64,000 nt of DNA, taken from assembly GCF_937128415.1 (NCBI RefSeq), contig NZ_CAKZMJ010000069.1, positions 1 through 64,000 on the forward strand, read 5' to 3'. The position numbers and the translations under genes were made by a program. Shown piece after piece: positions 1 through 18,751 of this stretch. The notes below the pieces were generated by a model, which made no database searches, was not told the DNA's origin, and was given only the letters and a program-made list of their open reading frames with translations. This stretch comes from an uncultured Caldilinea sp. Its GTDB lineage: Bacteria; Chloroflexota; Anaerolineae; Caldilineales; Caldilineaceae. Position 1 is the stretch's first letter. Each line of letters opens with the position of its first letter.

Positions 1-1317
<1,317 letters not shown>

Positions 1318-1371
1318 GACGCGCGCAAGTTCGGAGGTTGGCGATTGAGCTGAGCGCTTAACGGTGGAGAT

Positions 1372-1404
1372 GGGGCGCCTCACTGGTTATCGACGAGGCG
1401 CCCC
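1372..1404 (+). terminator. Perfect stem-loop between binding-protein and permease genes
   Basis: GGGGCGCCTC (1372-1381) pairs perfectly with GAGGCGCCCC (1395-1404) around a 13-nt loop. It is followed by TCAAAAA rather than a T-run, so it is more likely a partial attenuator or an mRNA 3'-end stabiliser than a full terminator. Such elements commonly let the binding protein be made in excess over the membrane subunits. Confidence 0.6.
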
Positions 1405-1461
1405 TCAAAAACCTCCGATCTGGCCCTTTTCGATCTCTGAGTCAAAGGAGCAAAGCGTCGA

Positions 1462-2466
<1,005 letters not shown>

Positions 2467-2480
2467 AGCATGGAGGCCGC

Positions 2481-3336
<856 letters not shown>

Positions 3337-3337
3337 T

Positions 3338-5294
<1,957 letters not shown>

Positions 5295-5375
5295 GAGCGC
5301 CGCCCCCCGGCGACTTGGACGCAACGATGTTGGAATGGCTCACCGCAGAGGCGCGAGAACCGATGATTCGAGAAA

Positions 5376-5441
5376 GCGCAGCTACGAGCTGCGCCTTCGG
5401 CTCGTCAGAATTGTTGAATTCCGTGGAGCTTCTGAAAGCTC
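5376..5441 (+). repeat. Dispersed repeat copy R1 (two short hairpins)
   Basis: GCGCAGCT (5376-5383) and AGCTGCGC (5387-5394) form an 8-bp hairpin with loop ACG. It is followed by a CAGAATTGTTGAATTCC segment and a second hairpin, GAGCTT(ctga)AAGCTC, at 5426-5441. The layout and much of the tail match repeats at 22971-23225, where the hairpin arms differ but stay complementary. It fills the 229-bp gap between the transporter operon and the glycosidase. Confidence 0.5.
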
Positions 5442-5523
5442 GCAAAGCGAAAAGAATCTCTCGCGTATGCTCTGCGGTGAAGAAACTTCTTCCTAAATCC
5501 AAATATAAAAGGGTTTTTGAACC

Positions 5524-7896
<2,373 letters not shown>

Positions 7897-7914
7897 GCAG
7901 GGATCGGTGATCGT

Positions 7915-7968
7915 GTTGCGTGTTGCGTGTTCCGTCACGCAACACGCAACCAACAAACGTTGGTTTGA
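7915..7968. terminator. Bidirectional hairpin terminator between convergent genes
   Basis: GTTGCGTGTTGCGTG (7915-7929) pairs perfectly with 7936-7950 around a 6-nt loop, a 15-bp stem made of an iterated GTTGCGT unit. A second small hairpin AACCAA/TTGGTT follows directly. It sits between convergent stops at 7896 and 7989 and can serve both strands. Confidence 0.6.
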
Positions 7969-7988
7969 TTTGCCCTCTCTACGCACGC

Positions 7989-8483
<495 letters not shown>

Positions 8484-8522
8484 CGGTTCACCTTCTTTTC
8501 GCTGCTCGATTTTTGAATGTGC

Positions 8523-8528
8523 TATACT
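8523..8528 (+). promoter_or_regulatory. Candidate -10 element giving a leaderless mRNA
   Basis: TATACT ends nine bases before the ATG at 8538. Transcription starting 6-8 nt downstream would leave almost no 5' leader, and no Shine-Dalgarno is seen. No convincing -35 hexamer was found, so support is moderate. Confidence 0.4.
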
Positions 8529-8537
8529 TCAGTTTAT

Positions 8538-9560
<1,023 letters not shown>

Positions 9561-9620
9561 CGTCTGCTCCGGATAAGCGTCTGCCCCAGAAAGGGAGGCC
9601 ATGGTGACGTCTATGTGGAG

Positions 9621-9650
9621 TTGGACGAGCAGGATTTTTACTGATATATT
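9621..9650 (+). promoter_or_regulatory. Sigma-70-like promoter upstream of sortase gene
   Basis: TTGGAC (9621-9626) and TATATT (9645-9650) are separated by 18 bp. The predicted 5' UTR runs to 9745 and contains a hairpin, CTGTCGCT (9674-9681) with AGCGACAG (9703-9710), with an inner GGCC/GGCC pairing. Confidence 0.5.
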
Positions 9651-9745
9651 CCAGATGATAAAACAATCGTATGCTGTCGCTTAGGCCGATCAGGGCCGCC
9701 GGAGCGACAGTGCATCATCACAATATGGGTGGATAGCGATTTCCT

Positions 9746-10414
<669 letters not shown>

Positions 10415-10426
10415 ACCCATACACTG

Positions 10427-10840
10427 ATGATGCGCAAGGGACAAGTTGAAGCGGCGATTAACGCGTCGATCACAAAATTTGAGCGCGAGATGCTGGGGCG
10501 CGGGCCTAAGGAAGCCCGCACCTTCATTATTGACGATCTCGTGGTGGTGCGGCTAAAAGGCATCCTCAGCCTGGGAGAACAGCAACTTGCTACGCAGCCG
10601 GGCGGCATTGAGCTGATCAAGCAAATGCGCACCCGACTGGTGGAGAGTTTTGCTGCCGAGCTTTCTCATCTCGTGGAGGAGCAGATCGGCATTCAAGTGG
10701 TGAGCATGCACACCGACATCAGCACGCGCACCGGAGAACGCGTGTTCGTTTTTACGCTGGAAAAGGACGCCGAAGCCGAACTAGCGGCCCGCGACGCTTC
10801 TTCCTTGAATCCAGAGCGGCCGCCTTTGACGAATCGTTAG
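10427..10840 (+). CDS. DUF2294 / MpsC-like family protein
   Basis: This is a 137-residue soluble protein. The segment GRGPKEARTFIIDDLVVVRLKG and the later FAAELSHLVEEQIGIQVVSMHTDIS are characteristic of DUF2294, now often called the MpsC family after a Na+-translocating membrane-potential system in Staphylococcus. That function has not been shown outside a few species, so no role is assigned here. An immediate second ATG at 10430 is an equally possible start. It lies 12 bp after the sortase gene and is probably in the same transcript. Confidence 0.75.
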   Translation: MMRKGQVEAAINASITKFEREMLGRGPKEARTFIIDDLVVVRLKGILSLGEQQLATQPGGIELIKQMRTRLVESFAAELSHLVEEQIGIQVVSMHTDISTRTGERVFVFTLEKDAEAELAARDASSLNPERPPLTNR

Positions 10841-10910
10841 AACAAATTCAGTGCATTGGAGTGAAACCTACAAATCCTTGCAGAAGTTTGTTATACGCTT
10901 TGTATCAAAT

Positions 10911-10939
10911 TTGCCTAAAATTTACTTAGGCAGTATACT
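10911..10939 (+). promoter_or_regulatory. Strong sigma-70-like promoter for the icd leader
   Basis: TTGCCT (10911-10916) and TATACT (10934-10939) are spaced by exactly 17 bp in an AT-rich stretch. Predicted transcription start is about 10946, some 190 nt upstream of the icd start codon. Confidence 0.65.
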
Positions 10940-10945
10940 TTACCA

Positions 10946-11084
10946 GCATGAGTCACTGAAGCGCACAAGCGAGTCGGTGCTCAAAATTTAGCAGGCGCAA
11001 GCGACATTCAGGCCATTTTGGGCAGGAAGCGTCGATTGAAAGCCAACATGTGATGAATCAAATGTCATCCATGTTGGCTTTTTT
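10946..11084 (+). ncRNA. Structured leader or small RNA upstream of icd
   Basis: The region between the promoter and a strong terminator carries no plausible gene. It can fold into a first hairpin with CACTGA (10954-10959) pairing TCGGTG (10974-10979), extended by GAG/CTC and CGC/GCG. A second weaker hairpin joins CGAC (11002-11005) with GTCG (11031-11034) and GCC/GGC inside. The last element is the terminator. I could not match it to a known riboswitch, T-box, 6S or SRP RNA motif. It could be a cis-acting attenuator for icd or an independent small RNA. Confidence 0.5.
11039..11084 (+). terminator. Intrinsic terminator inside the icd leader
   Basis: A perfect 12-bp stem, AAAGCCAACATG (11039-11050) with 11070-11081, is extended by GATG/CATC past one mismatch and followed by a T-run to 11084. 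It lies 50 bp before the icd start codon, so transcription of icd must read through it or start elsewhere. Confidence 0.85.
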
Positions 11085-11133
11085 GTTGCCTGAAAAAATT
11101 AACCATTCCATCATTCAACAAGGAGGAACTTCG

Positions 11134-12657
11134 ATGAAATCCGCGCATCTGATGCAGCCAGAGACCACGCTGAGCGCAGTTGTTCAAGAGCAAGCCGTTC
11201 GCGCCTCACCATCGCAGGAGCGCATCCCTGTTGCCGTTGCTTACGGCGATGGCATTGGACCGGAGATCATGGATGCAGTGATGCGCGTTCTGGATGCGGC
11301 CAAAGCGCCCCTGAGCTACGACACCGTCGAGATGGGCGAAAAGGTCTATCAGCGCGGCTTCACCTCGGGCATTACGCCGGAGACCTGGGCCACGATCCGC
11401 CGCAACCGCGTGCTCTTGAAAGCGCCGATTACGACGCCTCAAGGCGGCGGGTACAAGAGCCTGAACGTCACGCTGCGCAAAGCGCTCAACCTGTATGCGA
11501 ATGTGCGCCCGGCGAAATCGTATGCTCCTTTCGTGCCTGCGCGCCACCCCGACATGAACGTGGTCATTATTCGTGAAAACGAGGAAGACCTTTATGCAGG
11601 CATCGAACATCAACAGACCTCTGAAGTGGTGCAGGTGCTCAAGTTGGTGACGCGCCCCGGTTGCGAGCGCATCATTCGATACGCTTTCGAGTACGCGCGC
11701 GCCTATGGCCGCCACAAGGTCACCTGCATGACCAAAGACAACATCATGAAGCTGACCGATGGCCTCTTTCATCGCGTGTTCAATGAGGTGGCGACCGAAT
11801 ATCCGGACATTCAGGCGGAGCATCAGATTATCGACATCGGCGCTGCGCGACTGGCGGACACGCCGGAACGATTCGACGTAATTGTGACGCTGAATCTCTA
11901 CGGCGATATTCTCTCCGACATTGCTGCGCAGATCGCAGGTTCAGTTGGGCTGGCGGGCTCGGCGAATATCGGCAGCCAGGCTGCAATGTTTGAAGCCGTG
12001 CATGGGTCTGCGCCGGACATCGCCGGAAAAGGGATCGCCAATCCTTCAGGGCTGCTGGTGGCCGCCACGCAGATGCTTGTGCACGTCGGAGCGCCCGACA
12101 CGGCGGAGCTGATCAAGAACGCCTGGCTGCGCACGATTGAGGACGGCATCCACACTGCTGACGTGTACGATCCAAAGACCAGCCGCGTGCGCGCAACAAC
12201 GCAGGAATTTGCGGAGGCCGTGATTGCCCGGCTCGGCGAGGAGCCGCGTCACCTACCGCCGGTGCGCTATCGAGCCGGCGGGGTGAACGTCACGCCGTCC
12301 CCTGTGGCTCGCAGCGAAAAGCAACTTGTAGGCGTCGATGTTTTCCTGGAGTGGAACGGAGCCAATCGCAGCTCGAACTTGCTCGGGCAGATGCTCGAGG
12401 AGGCGGCGCCGGAGCCGTGGCTGCTCAAAATGATCACCAATCGCGGCGTCAAAGTCTACCCGGACGGCCTTCCGGAGACATTCTGCACCGACCACTGGCG
12501 CTGTCGCTTCATGCCCGTCGAGGGCGGCGCCGTGAACTTCGACCAGGTGCTGGCATTGTTGGCCGCCTTACACGGCGCCGGCATGGATGTGATCAAAACC
12601 GAACATCTCTACACCTTCGATGGTCGCCCCGGATACTCGTTGGGGCAGGGAGAGTAA
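11134..12657 (+). CDS. icd: NADP-type isocitrate dehydrogenase, Thermus-like long form
   Basis: This is a 507-residue beta-decarboxylating dehydrogenase of the TCA cycle (isocitrate to 2-oxoglutarate). Residues about 35-370 form the catalytic core: AYGDGIGPEIMDAV, SLNVTLRKALNLYANVRP, VIIRENEEDLYAGIEH, then NLYGDILSD and VHGSAPDIAGKGIANP. A C-terminal extension of about 135 residues (from about 370) matches the extra domain known from Thermus thermophilus isocitrate dehydrogenase and is absent from E. coli Icd. The start ATG 11134 follows AGGAGGA at 11121-11127. An in-frame ATG at 11050 falls inside the terminator and was rejected. The stop overlaps the next gene's ATG. Confidence 0.93.
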   Translation: MKSAHLMQPETTLSAVVQEQAVRASPSQERIPVAVAYGDGIGPEIMDAVMRVLDAAKAPLSYDTVEMGEKVYQRGFTSGITPETWATIRRNRVLLKAPITTPQGGGYKSLNVTLRKALNLYANVRPAKSYAPFVPARHPDMNVVIIRENEEDLYAGIEHQQTSEVVQVLKLVTRPGCERIIRYAFEYARAYGRHKVTCMTKDNIMKLTDGLFHRVFNEVATEYPDIQAEHQIIDIGAARLADTPERFDVIVTLNLYGDILSDIAAQIAGSVGLAGSANIGSQAAMFEAVHGSAPDIAGKGIANPSGLLVAATQMLVHVGAPDTAELIKNAWLRTIEDGIHTADVYDPKTSRVRATTQEFAEAVIARLGEEPRHLPPVRYRAGGVNVTPSPVARSEKQLVGVDVFLEWNGANRSSNLLGQMLEEAAPEPWLLKMITNRGVKVYPDGLPETFCTDHWRCRFMPVEGGAVNFDQVLALLAALHGAGMDVIKTEHLYTFDGRPGYSLGQGE

Positions 12658-13514
12658 TGGGCGAACGGCTGCATCGATGGTTTGGCGGGCGTCGCGCTGT
12701 CTGTGCAACGCAACATGGCAAGGAGCAGGCAATGGGGCCGCTCCTTGCCCAGCATGCCGGAATTGAACTTTTTACGTTGCCCGGCTTCGACACCGACCGC
12801 TTTGGAACCTTCACGCGCGAGATTCCCAGAGTTGGCTCCATGATCGAGGCTGCTCGCGCTAAGGCCATCAGCGCCGCCGAGCTAGCGTCCGTCGATCTCG
12901 CCCTGGCCAGCGAAGGTTCTTTCGGCCCTCATCCGTCGTTTGAGCTGATTCCAGGCAACCTCGAAATTGTGCTTCTCCTGGATCGACGCCATGGCCTTGA
13001 AATCGTCGGTCAGCATCTCACGGCGAACGTGCGCTGGGTGCACGGCGCAGTCAACGACGTTCAGCAAGCGCTGGAGTTGGCGCACCGCGGAGGATTCCCC
13101 AGCCACGCTATGGTGGTGAGACGCTCCGAACATGAGGCTCAAGGCATGGTGAAGGGTCTTAAAGACAGAGATTCTTTTGTGCAGGCGGTGCAACAATTGC
13201 TCGACGCCAATGGGGGACGGCCGGTTTTTATCGAATCCGATTTGCGGGCGCACTGCAATCCCACGCGAATGCAGAATATCCGTTGCGCCACGCTCGACCT
13301 GCTTGAGGAGATGGCGCGTTTTTGTCCTGCGTGTGGAGCGCCCGGTTTTCAACAGATCGAAGTCATCCCCGGCCTGCCATGCCGATGGTGTCGTCTTCCG
13401 ACGAGGCTGCCATCGGCTTACCGCTTTCAATGCAATCGCTGTGCTTATCAATCAACCGAGGGAGCTGAAGAGACTTTCGCCGACCCCGGCAATTGTCCGT
13501 TCTGCAATCCGTAA
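12657..13514 (+). CDS. DUF6671 family protein with four CxxC-type motifs
   Basis: This 285-residue protein begins at the ATG formed by TAATG at the icd stop, so translation is probably coupled to icd. The N-terminal half has family-typical segments: RRAVCATQHGKEQAMGPLL, FDTDRFGTFT and LALASEGSFGPHPSF. The C-terminal third carries four cysteine pairs, CPAC, CRWC, CNRC and CPFC, that probably bind two zinc ions. I recognise the family (DUF6671) but know no function for it. A longer reading of the same frame overlapping icd was rejected because the coupled start fits the family N-terminus. Confidence 0.8.
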   Translation: MGERLHRWFGGRRAVCATQHGKEQAMGPLLAQHAGIELFTLPGFDTDRFGTFTREIPRVGSMIEAARAKAISAAELASVDLALASEGSFGPHPSFELIPGNLEIVLLLDRRHGLEIVGQHLTANVRWVHGAVNDVQQALELAHRGGFPSHAMVVRRSEHEAQGMVKGLKDRDSFVQAVQQLLDANGGRPVFIESDLRAHCNPTRMQNIRCATLDLLEEMARFCPACGAPGFQQIEVIPGLPCRWCRLPTRLPSAYRFQCNRCAYQSTEGAEETFADPGNCPFCNP

Positions 13515-13530
13515 CAAGGCGAGAGAGGCG

Positions 13531-14250
13531 CTATGGCGTTGCGCTGCGCTGTCTGAGCGTCTGACAGAAGATTGCATGTTCCTCGCTTGCCAGCCCTTTC
13601 TCCAGCGTCGCCAGCGCTTGCGCCAGGTCGCCTTCCAACATCGCAGCGCGGTTGAGCCAAAGCCCAGGGAAAACCTGGCTGCGCACCACGCCCTCCGCAT
13701 CGACAGGCAACGACTCATAGCGCCCTTCGTTGAGCGTAAACCAGTCAATTTCTCGATCGTAGACGCGCCAGACCAGATACTCCTGCACGCCGCATCGACG
13801 GTATACGCGCAACTTGTCGTGGAGATCGTAGGAGGCGCTGCTGGCTGCGATTTCGACGATCAGTTCCGGGGGTCCAGAAATGTAGCCATCGGCGTCGATC
13901 ACCGAAGCGCCACCTGCTGCTGTATCCAGCCGCAACAGCGCATCAGGCTGGGGTTCGTTTTCCAGGTCGAGCCGTACGCTGACATTGTCGCCGACGCCTG
14001 TATGCGGCGTGTGAGCGCTATAGACGCCTAACCACGCAACCATCAATGCGTGCGGCAGTCCATGACTCTCGTAGCGGACAGGCGATGGCATGTAGACGAC
14101 CCCTTCAATCAGCTCCGCTTTTTTCAACCCAGGCATAGCGTCGTAGGCGCGCTCAAATTCGACCCGCGTCAATCGGTCACCCGGCTCCAAAGGACGCACG
14201 TGGGTTAAGGTTTTCGTTGAGCCTTCTTTGGAAAGATTGAACGCCGCCAT
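13531..14250 (-). CDS. Uma2 family endonuclease-like protein
   Basis: This 239-residue protein has the DUF820/Uma2 fold, a PD-(D/E)XK restriction endonuclease-like domain. Visible pieces are AELIEGVVYMPSPVR near residue 45, PQPDALLRL (the acidic strand) around 103, and PPELIVEIAASSASYDLHDKL with YRRCGVQEYLVW around 130-160, which supplies the E-x-K-like catalytic set. Cellular role is unknown; the family is strongly expanded in cyanobacteria and Chloroflexota. AAAGGAGG precedes the start on the minus strand. It converges with DUF6671 and stands apart from the minus-strand sugar cluster. Confidence 0.85.
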   Translation of the reverse strand: MAAFNLSKEGSTKTLTHVRPLEPGDRLTRVEFERAYDAMPGLKKAELIEGVVYMPSPVRYESHGLPHALMVAWLGVYSAHTPHTGVGDNVSVRLDLENEPQPDALLRLDTAAGGASVIDADGYISGPPELIVEIAASSASYDLHDKLRVYRRCGVQEYLVWRVYDREIDWFTLNEGRYESLPVDAEGVVRSQVFPGLWLNRAAMLEGDLAQALATLEKGLASEEHAIFCQTLRQRSATP

Positions 14251-14290
14251 AGATCCGCCTCCTTTGGAGATTGTACCACATCTTTGTGGA

Positions 14291-15256
<966 letters not shown>

Positions 15257-15340
15257 ACATCACCACTTTTGATGAAGCACCTGACAGAGCATGGGGATGC
15301 TGCCTCGCTTTGTCCACAATGTCAGGCAAAGCAAGCGGTT

Positions 15341-16234
15341 CTACCCCTTAATTCCTGTTAGAGCGATTCCTTCAATAAAGGTGCGTTGCGTTAAAAAGAA
15401 CAGAATTACGGTTGGAATCATGGTCAGCGTTGCAGCCGCCATCATCAACTGCCACTGCGCGCCATACATATTCTGGAACATTTTGAGACCAAGCGAGATA
15501 GTCCATTGATTTTGTTCGGTGAGGGAGATCAGCGGCCCTAAAAAATCTCGATAGGTGGCGACGAAGGTGAATAGCGCTACGGTGGCCAGCGCCGGTTTAA
15601 TCAGCGGCACAATGATTCGCCAAAAGATGCCCAATTCCCCTGCGCCATCGATACGCGCCGCATCCGATAGCTCGTTGGGAATGGTCATCATAAATTGACG
15701 CAGCAGAAAGACGTAAAGTGCGTTGCCAAAAAAGGCGGGCACGACGAGCGGCCAGATGGTGCCCACCCAGCCAAGCTGACGAAAGACAATATAAAGGGGA
15801 ATCATCGTCACCTGGGCGGGCAACATAATCGTGCTCAGATAAATCAGAAACACAAGGTTGCGGCCAGGCCACTTCACACGCGCAAACCCATACGCAATGA
15901 GCGAACAGGAGATCACGGTGCCAAGAATGGTCAGCGCGCAGATCACCAAAGTGTTGTACATATATAGCCAAAACGGAATATACTGGGTTGAAGCAATAAA
16001 ATTTCCCCATTGCGGATCTTTTGGAAAAAGGCTGGGTGGCACGAGAAAGACTTCGACGTCTGTTTTCAGGGCCGTCGTGATCATCCAATAGAGAGGGAAG
16101 ACATACGCCACAGCCATCAACGTACAGACGACGTAGGCGAAGCCCTTCATGAGCGCACTCTGTCTGCGGCGACTATGCAACCCCAGCGACTGGAGTGAAA
16201 AGGCGGGGGGCATGAGAGGTTTGCTTGCGCGCAT
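15341..16234 (-). CDS. Carbohydrate ABC transporter permease (MalG type)
   Basis: This 297-residue polytopic permease has six hydrophobic segments. The EAA loop, ELSDAARIDGAGELGIFWRIIVPLIKPAL, is canonical for CUT1 sugar permeases. N-terminal AYVFPLYWMITTALKTDVE is the typical first periplasmic region. It starts 2 bp after the partner permease stop, so the two are translated together. No ATPase gene is present in the cluster; CUT1 systems often share an MsmK-like ATPase encoded elsewhere. Confidence 0.93.
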   Translation of the reverse strand: MRASKPLMPPAFSLQSLGLHSRRRQSALMKGFAYVVCTLMAVAYVFPLYWMITTALKTDVEVFLVPPSLFPKDPQWGNFIASTQYIPFWLYMYNTLVICALTILGTVISCSLIAYGFARVKWPGRNLVFLIYLSTIMLPAQVTMIPLYIVFRQLGWVGTIWPLVVPAFFGNALYVFLLRQFMMTIPNELSDAARIDGAGELGIFWRIIVPLIKPALATVALFTFVATYRDFLGPLISLTEQNQWTISLGLKMFQNMYGAQWQLMMAAATLTMIPTVILFFLTQRTFIEGIALTGIKG

Positions 16235-16236
16235 AG

Positions 16237-17169
16237 CTACTCCTCAGAACGATAGTAAACCCAACCAGAAGTGCGGAAGAGCACGGCGGTCGCAAGCAGC
16301 ACGATGGCAAATAAAATCCACGCCTGCGCGCTTGCATATCCCATTTTGAACAACTGGAACGCCGACTGATAGAGATACATGGCGTAGAACAGCATCGAAT
16401 TGAGAGGGCCGCCGGCCGAGCCGTCGCGTGTTGCCGTCAACACCCATGCTTCCGTAAAATATTGGAAGTAGCCGATGACGTTGATAATGATTGTATAGAA
16501 AATGACGGGGCTCATCATCGGCAACGTTACATGCCAGGTCTTGCGCAGGGCATTGGCGCCGTCTAGCTCCGCCGCCTCTAACAGCGAGACCGGCACATCA
16601 CGCAGCCCGGCGAGATAGATGAGAATCGTGTTTCCTCCGAACCACAACCCCATAAAAATCAGCGAAGGTTTTGTGAAGCGAGGATCGGTCAGCCAGCCGA
16701 TGCGCTGGAGTCCAAGCCATTCTAAAAATACGTTCAAAATGCCGTACTGGCCATTGAACAACCACAGCCAGACAATGGTCGCCGCCACCACAGGCGTGAT
16801 CGAAGGAAGGTAGAAGATTGTTCGATAGATCGACAATCCACGGATCTGCGTCGCAAGCAGCAGCGCCATCAAAAAGTCGAAGATTAAATGGATAGGCAAC
16901 CCAATGAACACCATGTAGAGTGTATTGCGCAGAGCGATGCCGTAGACGCGATCGTTGAGCAGGTCTCGATAGTTTTCCAGGCCAATGAAGATCGGCGGCT
17001 GCAGCACGTTGTAGTCGGTGAAGCTATAGTAGAGAGATTGCACAATCGGCCAGGCTGCAAACGCCAGGAAACCGATTATTGCCGGCGATATGAAGGCAAG
17101 TCCGGTCAGAAGCGAGCGCAGCTTGCGTGCATTCAGGTTCAGGGTTCGGGCGTTGGTTGCTGCTGTCAT
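16237..17169 (-). CDS. Carbohydrate ABC transporter permease (MalF/UgpA type)
   Basis: This is a 310-residue permease partner. The N-terminal helix LTGLAFISPAIIGFLAFAAWPIVQ and FTDYNVLQPPIFIGLENYRDLL are family-diagnostic. The EAA loop is LLEAAELDGANALRKTWHVTLPMMSPV. It lies downstream of the binding-protein gene across a 105-bp spacer containing a perfect 20-bp stem-loop, and immediately upstream of the MalG-type gene. Together the three form a CUT1 importer for a mono- or disaccharide, plausibly an amino sugar given the neighbouring nanE and ROK genes. Confidence 0.93.
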   Translation of the reverse strand: MTAATNARTLNLNARKLRSLLTGLAFISPAIIGFLAFAAWPIVQSLYYSFTDYNVLQPPIFIGLENYRDLLNDRVYGIALRNTLYMVFIGLPIHLIFDFLMALLLATQIRGLSIYRTIFYLPSITPVVAATIVWLWLFNGQYGILNVFLEWLGLQRIGWLTDPRFTKPSLIFMGLWFGGNTILIYLAGLRDVPVSLLEAAELDGANALRKTWHVTLPMMSPVIFYTIIINVIGYFQYFTEAWVLTATRDGSAGGPLNSMLFYAMYLYQSAFQLFKMGYASAQAWILFAIVLLATAVLFRTSGWVYYRSEE

Positions 17170-17205
17170 GCTGATGATTCCTGTAAGATCGCATTCACCG
17201 ACACT

Positions 17206-17248
17206 CGCTCTCTGGCGAGGGAGGCGCAGCCTCCCTCGCCAGAGAGCG
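17206..17248 (-). terminator. Perfect 20-bp stem-loop between binding-protein and permease genes
   Basis: Bases 17206-17225 and 17229-17248 are perfectly complementary, leaving a 3-nt loop. It occupies the same position as the stem-loop at 1372-1404 in the other importer operon: directly after the binding-protein gene in transcript direction. No T-run follows, which suggests 3'-end protection or partial termination. Confidence 0.65.
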
Positions 17249-17274
17249 GATGAACTGGGGGCCTAATAGCTGTA

Positions 17275-18636
17275 TTAGCTGCCGCGCTGGAGCACTTTGT
17301 CCAACTCCGCCTGAACTTCGGCAGTCACCTGATCCAATGCCTCCTGCGCACTCATCTGTCCATTAAATACAGCGCTTTCAGCTTCCGCCAGCCGTGAGTA
17401 AAGCAGGTCATTGACCGGCATTTTGTCCGGGCCAAACGCATGCGGACCGTTCAAGAGGTTGACGGCCAGTTGGAAGCGATGGTCGCTGACGAAGCGCTCT
17501 TCGGAGGCGGGAGCGATCTTCGGCGGCACGTTTTGGATGGCGTAGCAGAAATCGCCCATGTTTTGCGGCTCGCTGAGCCAGCGGATGAACTCCCACGATG
17601 CATCGGGCGCCTTGACGCCGGTCGGGATTGTGAAGACGCTGCCGTCGAAGGTAGTGGTGTTTTCGTTGCCGCCTTCGGGATAGGGCGCCGGCATGAACTC
17701 CATCACGAGGTCAGGCGCAAACTTTTTCTGGAACTGAATGAACCACTCGCCCACCTGCGTCATGGCTTCTTTGCCGACAAAGAAGGAGTTCTGCGTGCTC
17801 ATGTAATCGCCGAAGCCGCTTTGGAACGCCGCCACTTTTTCGGGGCCCAAGCGCTGCCGATAGGACGCTTCCCAGTCCAACGCCGCCACGATTCGGGGAT
17901 CGTTAGCGGTGATCTTCTGATTTTCTGCATCGTAGAAGCTGCCTCCAAAGACGCGTCCCCACCAGGTCAACCCAGCCGGCAGCAATCCAACGCGCTCGAT
18001 GTTCCCGTTGGCGTCAAACTTTTCGAGCTTCTGAGCGATCTCGTCTAACTCCGGCGTCATCTTGGGTGGATTGTTCGGGTCCGCTCCAACTTCCTCGAAT
18101 AAGGCTGGCTGGTAGGCAATCACCTGAGAGTTAGAAGTGATCATGAGCCCCCACAAATTGTCATTCCACCACCAGGCGTCCCAGAACTGCGGAAAGTATT
18201 CTGATCCATCGATGCCCGCCGCCTCGGCGTACTTGGTGATAGGCTGCAGACCGTTACGCGAGGCCATCGAGACCAACTGGCGCAGCCAGACCGCCGACAC
18301 GACATCGGGTGGATTGCCGCCGGCGATAGCCGTCAGCACCTTCTCATACTGCCCGAAAACGGTCGTCATGTTGACGAAAATCTCGCCTTCATGCTCCTGA
18401 TTGAACTTGTCCACCAGCTTTTGCAGCTCATCAAACTCAAAGCCGCTCCAGCCGGTCCAGTAATTGAGAAAAACCTGTCCACTTGCAGCCGCAGGTTGGC
18501 CGCCGGCCTGCCCTCCCGGCGCAGCCACAGGGGCTGCAGGCACTGCGCAGGCCGCCAGCGCCATGGCTGCACCCCCAGCGCCAACCATCTGCAAAAATGC
18601 ACGCCGACTCATTGAATGTTTCGATTGTTCTGACAT
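17275..18636 (-). CDS. Sugar ABC transporter substrate-binding lipoprotein
   Basis: This is a 453-residue extracellular binding protein of the CUT1 family. The N-terminus MSEQSKHSMSRRAFLQMVGA contains a twin-arginine signal (SRRAFLQ) followed by lipobox ALAAC. A Gly/Pro/Ala-rich linker precedes LNYWTGWSGFEFDELQKLVD, the typical start of the mature SBP_bac_1 fold. GKEAMTQVGEWF near residue 280 is the conserved hinge segment. GAAGGGGTGA lies just before the ATG at 18636, so a longer start was rejected. It is followed by its two permeases after a strong stem-loop. Confidence 0.92.
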   Translation of the reverse strand: MSEQSKHSMSRRAFLQMVGAGGAAMALAACAVPAAPVAAPGGQAGGQPAAASGQVFLNYWTGWSGFEFDELQKLVDKFNQEHEGEIFVNMTTVFGQYEKVLTAIAGGNPPDVVSAVWLRQLVSMASRNGLQPITKYAEAAGIDGSEYFPQFWDAWWWNDNLWGLMITSNSQVIAYQPALFEEVGADPNNPPKMTPELDEIAQKLEKFDANGNIERVGLLPAGLTWWGRVFGGSFYDAENQKITANDPRIVAALDWEASYRQRLGPEKVAAFQSGFGDYMSTQNSFFVGKEAMTQVGEWFIQFQKKFAPDLVMEFMPAPYPEGGNENTTTFDGSVFTIPTGVKAPDASWEFIRWLSEPQNMGDFCYAIQNVPPKIAPASEERFVSDHRFQLAVNLLNGPHAFGPDKMPVNDLLYSRLAEAESAVFNGQMSAQEALDQVTAEVQAELDKVLQRGS

Positions 18637-18751
18637 GGCTTCACCCCTTCTGGAAAAACACACCTGAAAATCAACCGAGGCAAGAATTGCGACTCACAGC
18701 GGACTGAACTTTGACCTGCCCGACCCACTCAAACGCAACGTCTGTTTGACG

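Noticed and set aside
10990..11040. Possible SRP RNA in the icd leader
   Set aside because: The pattern CAGGCC...GGCAGGAAGC only loosely resembles the SRP helix 8 motif; the tetraloop and symmetric loop bases do not fit.
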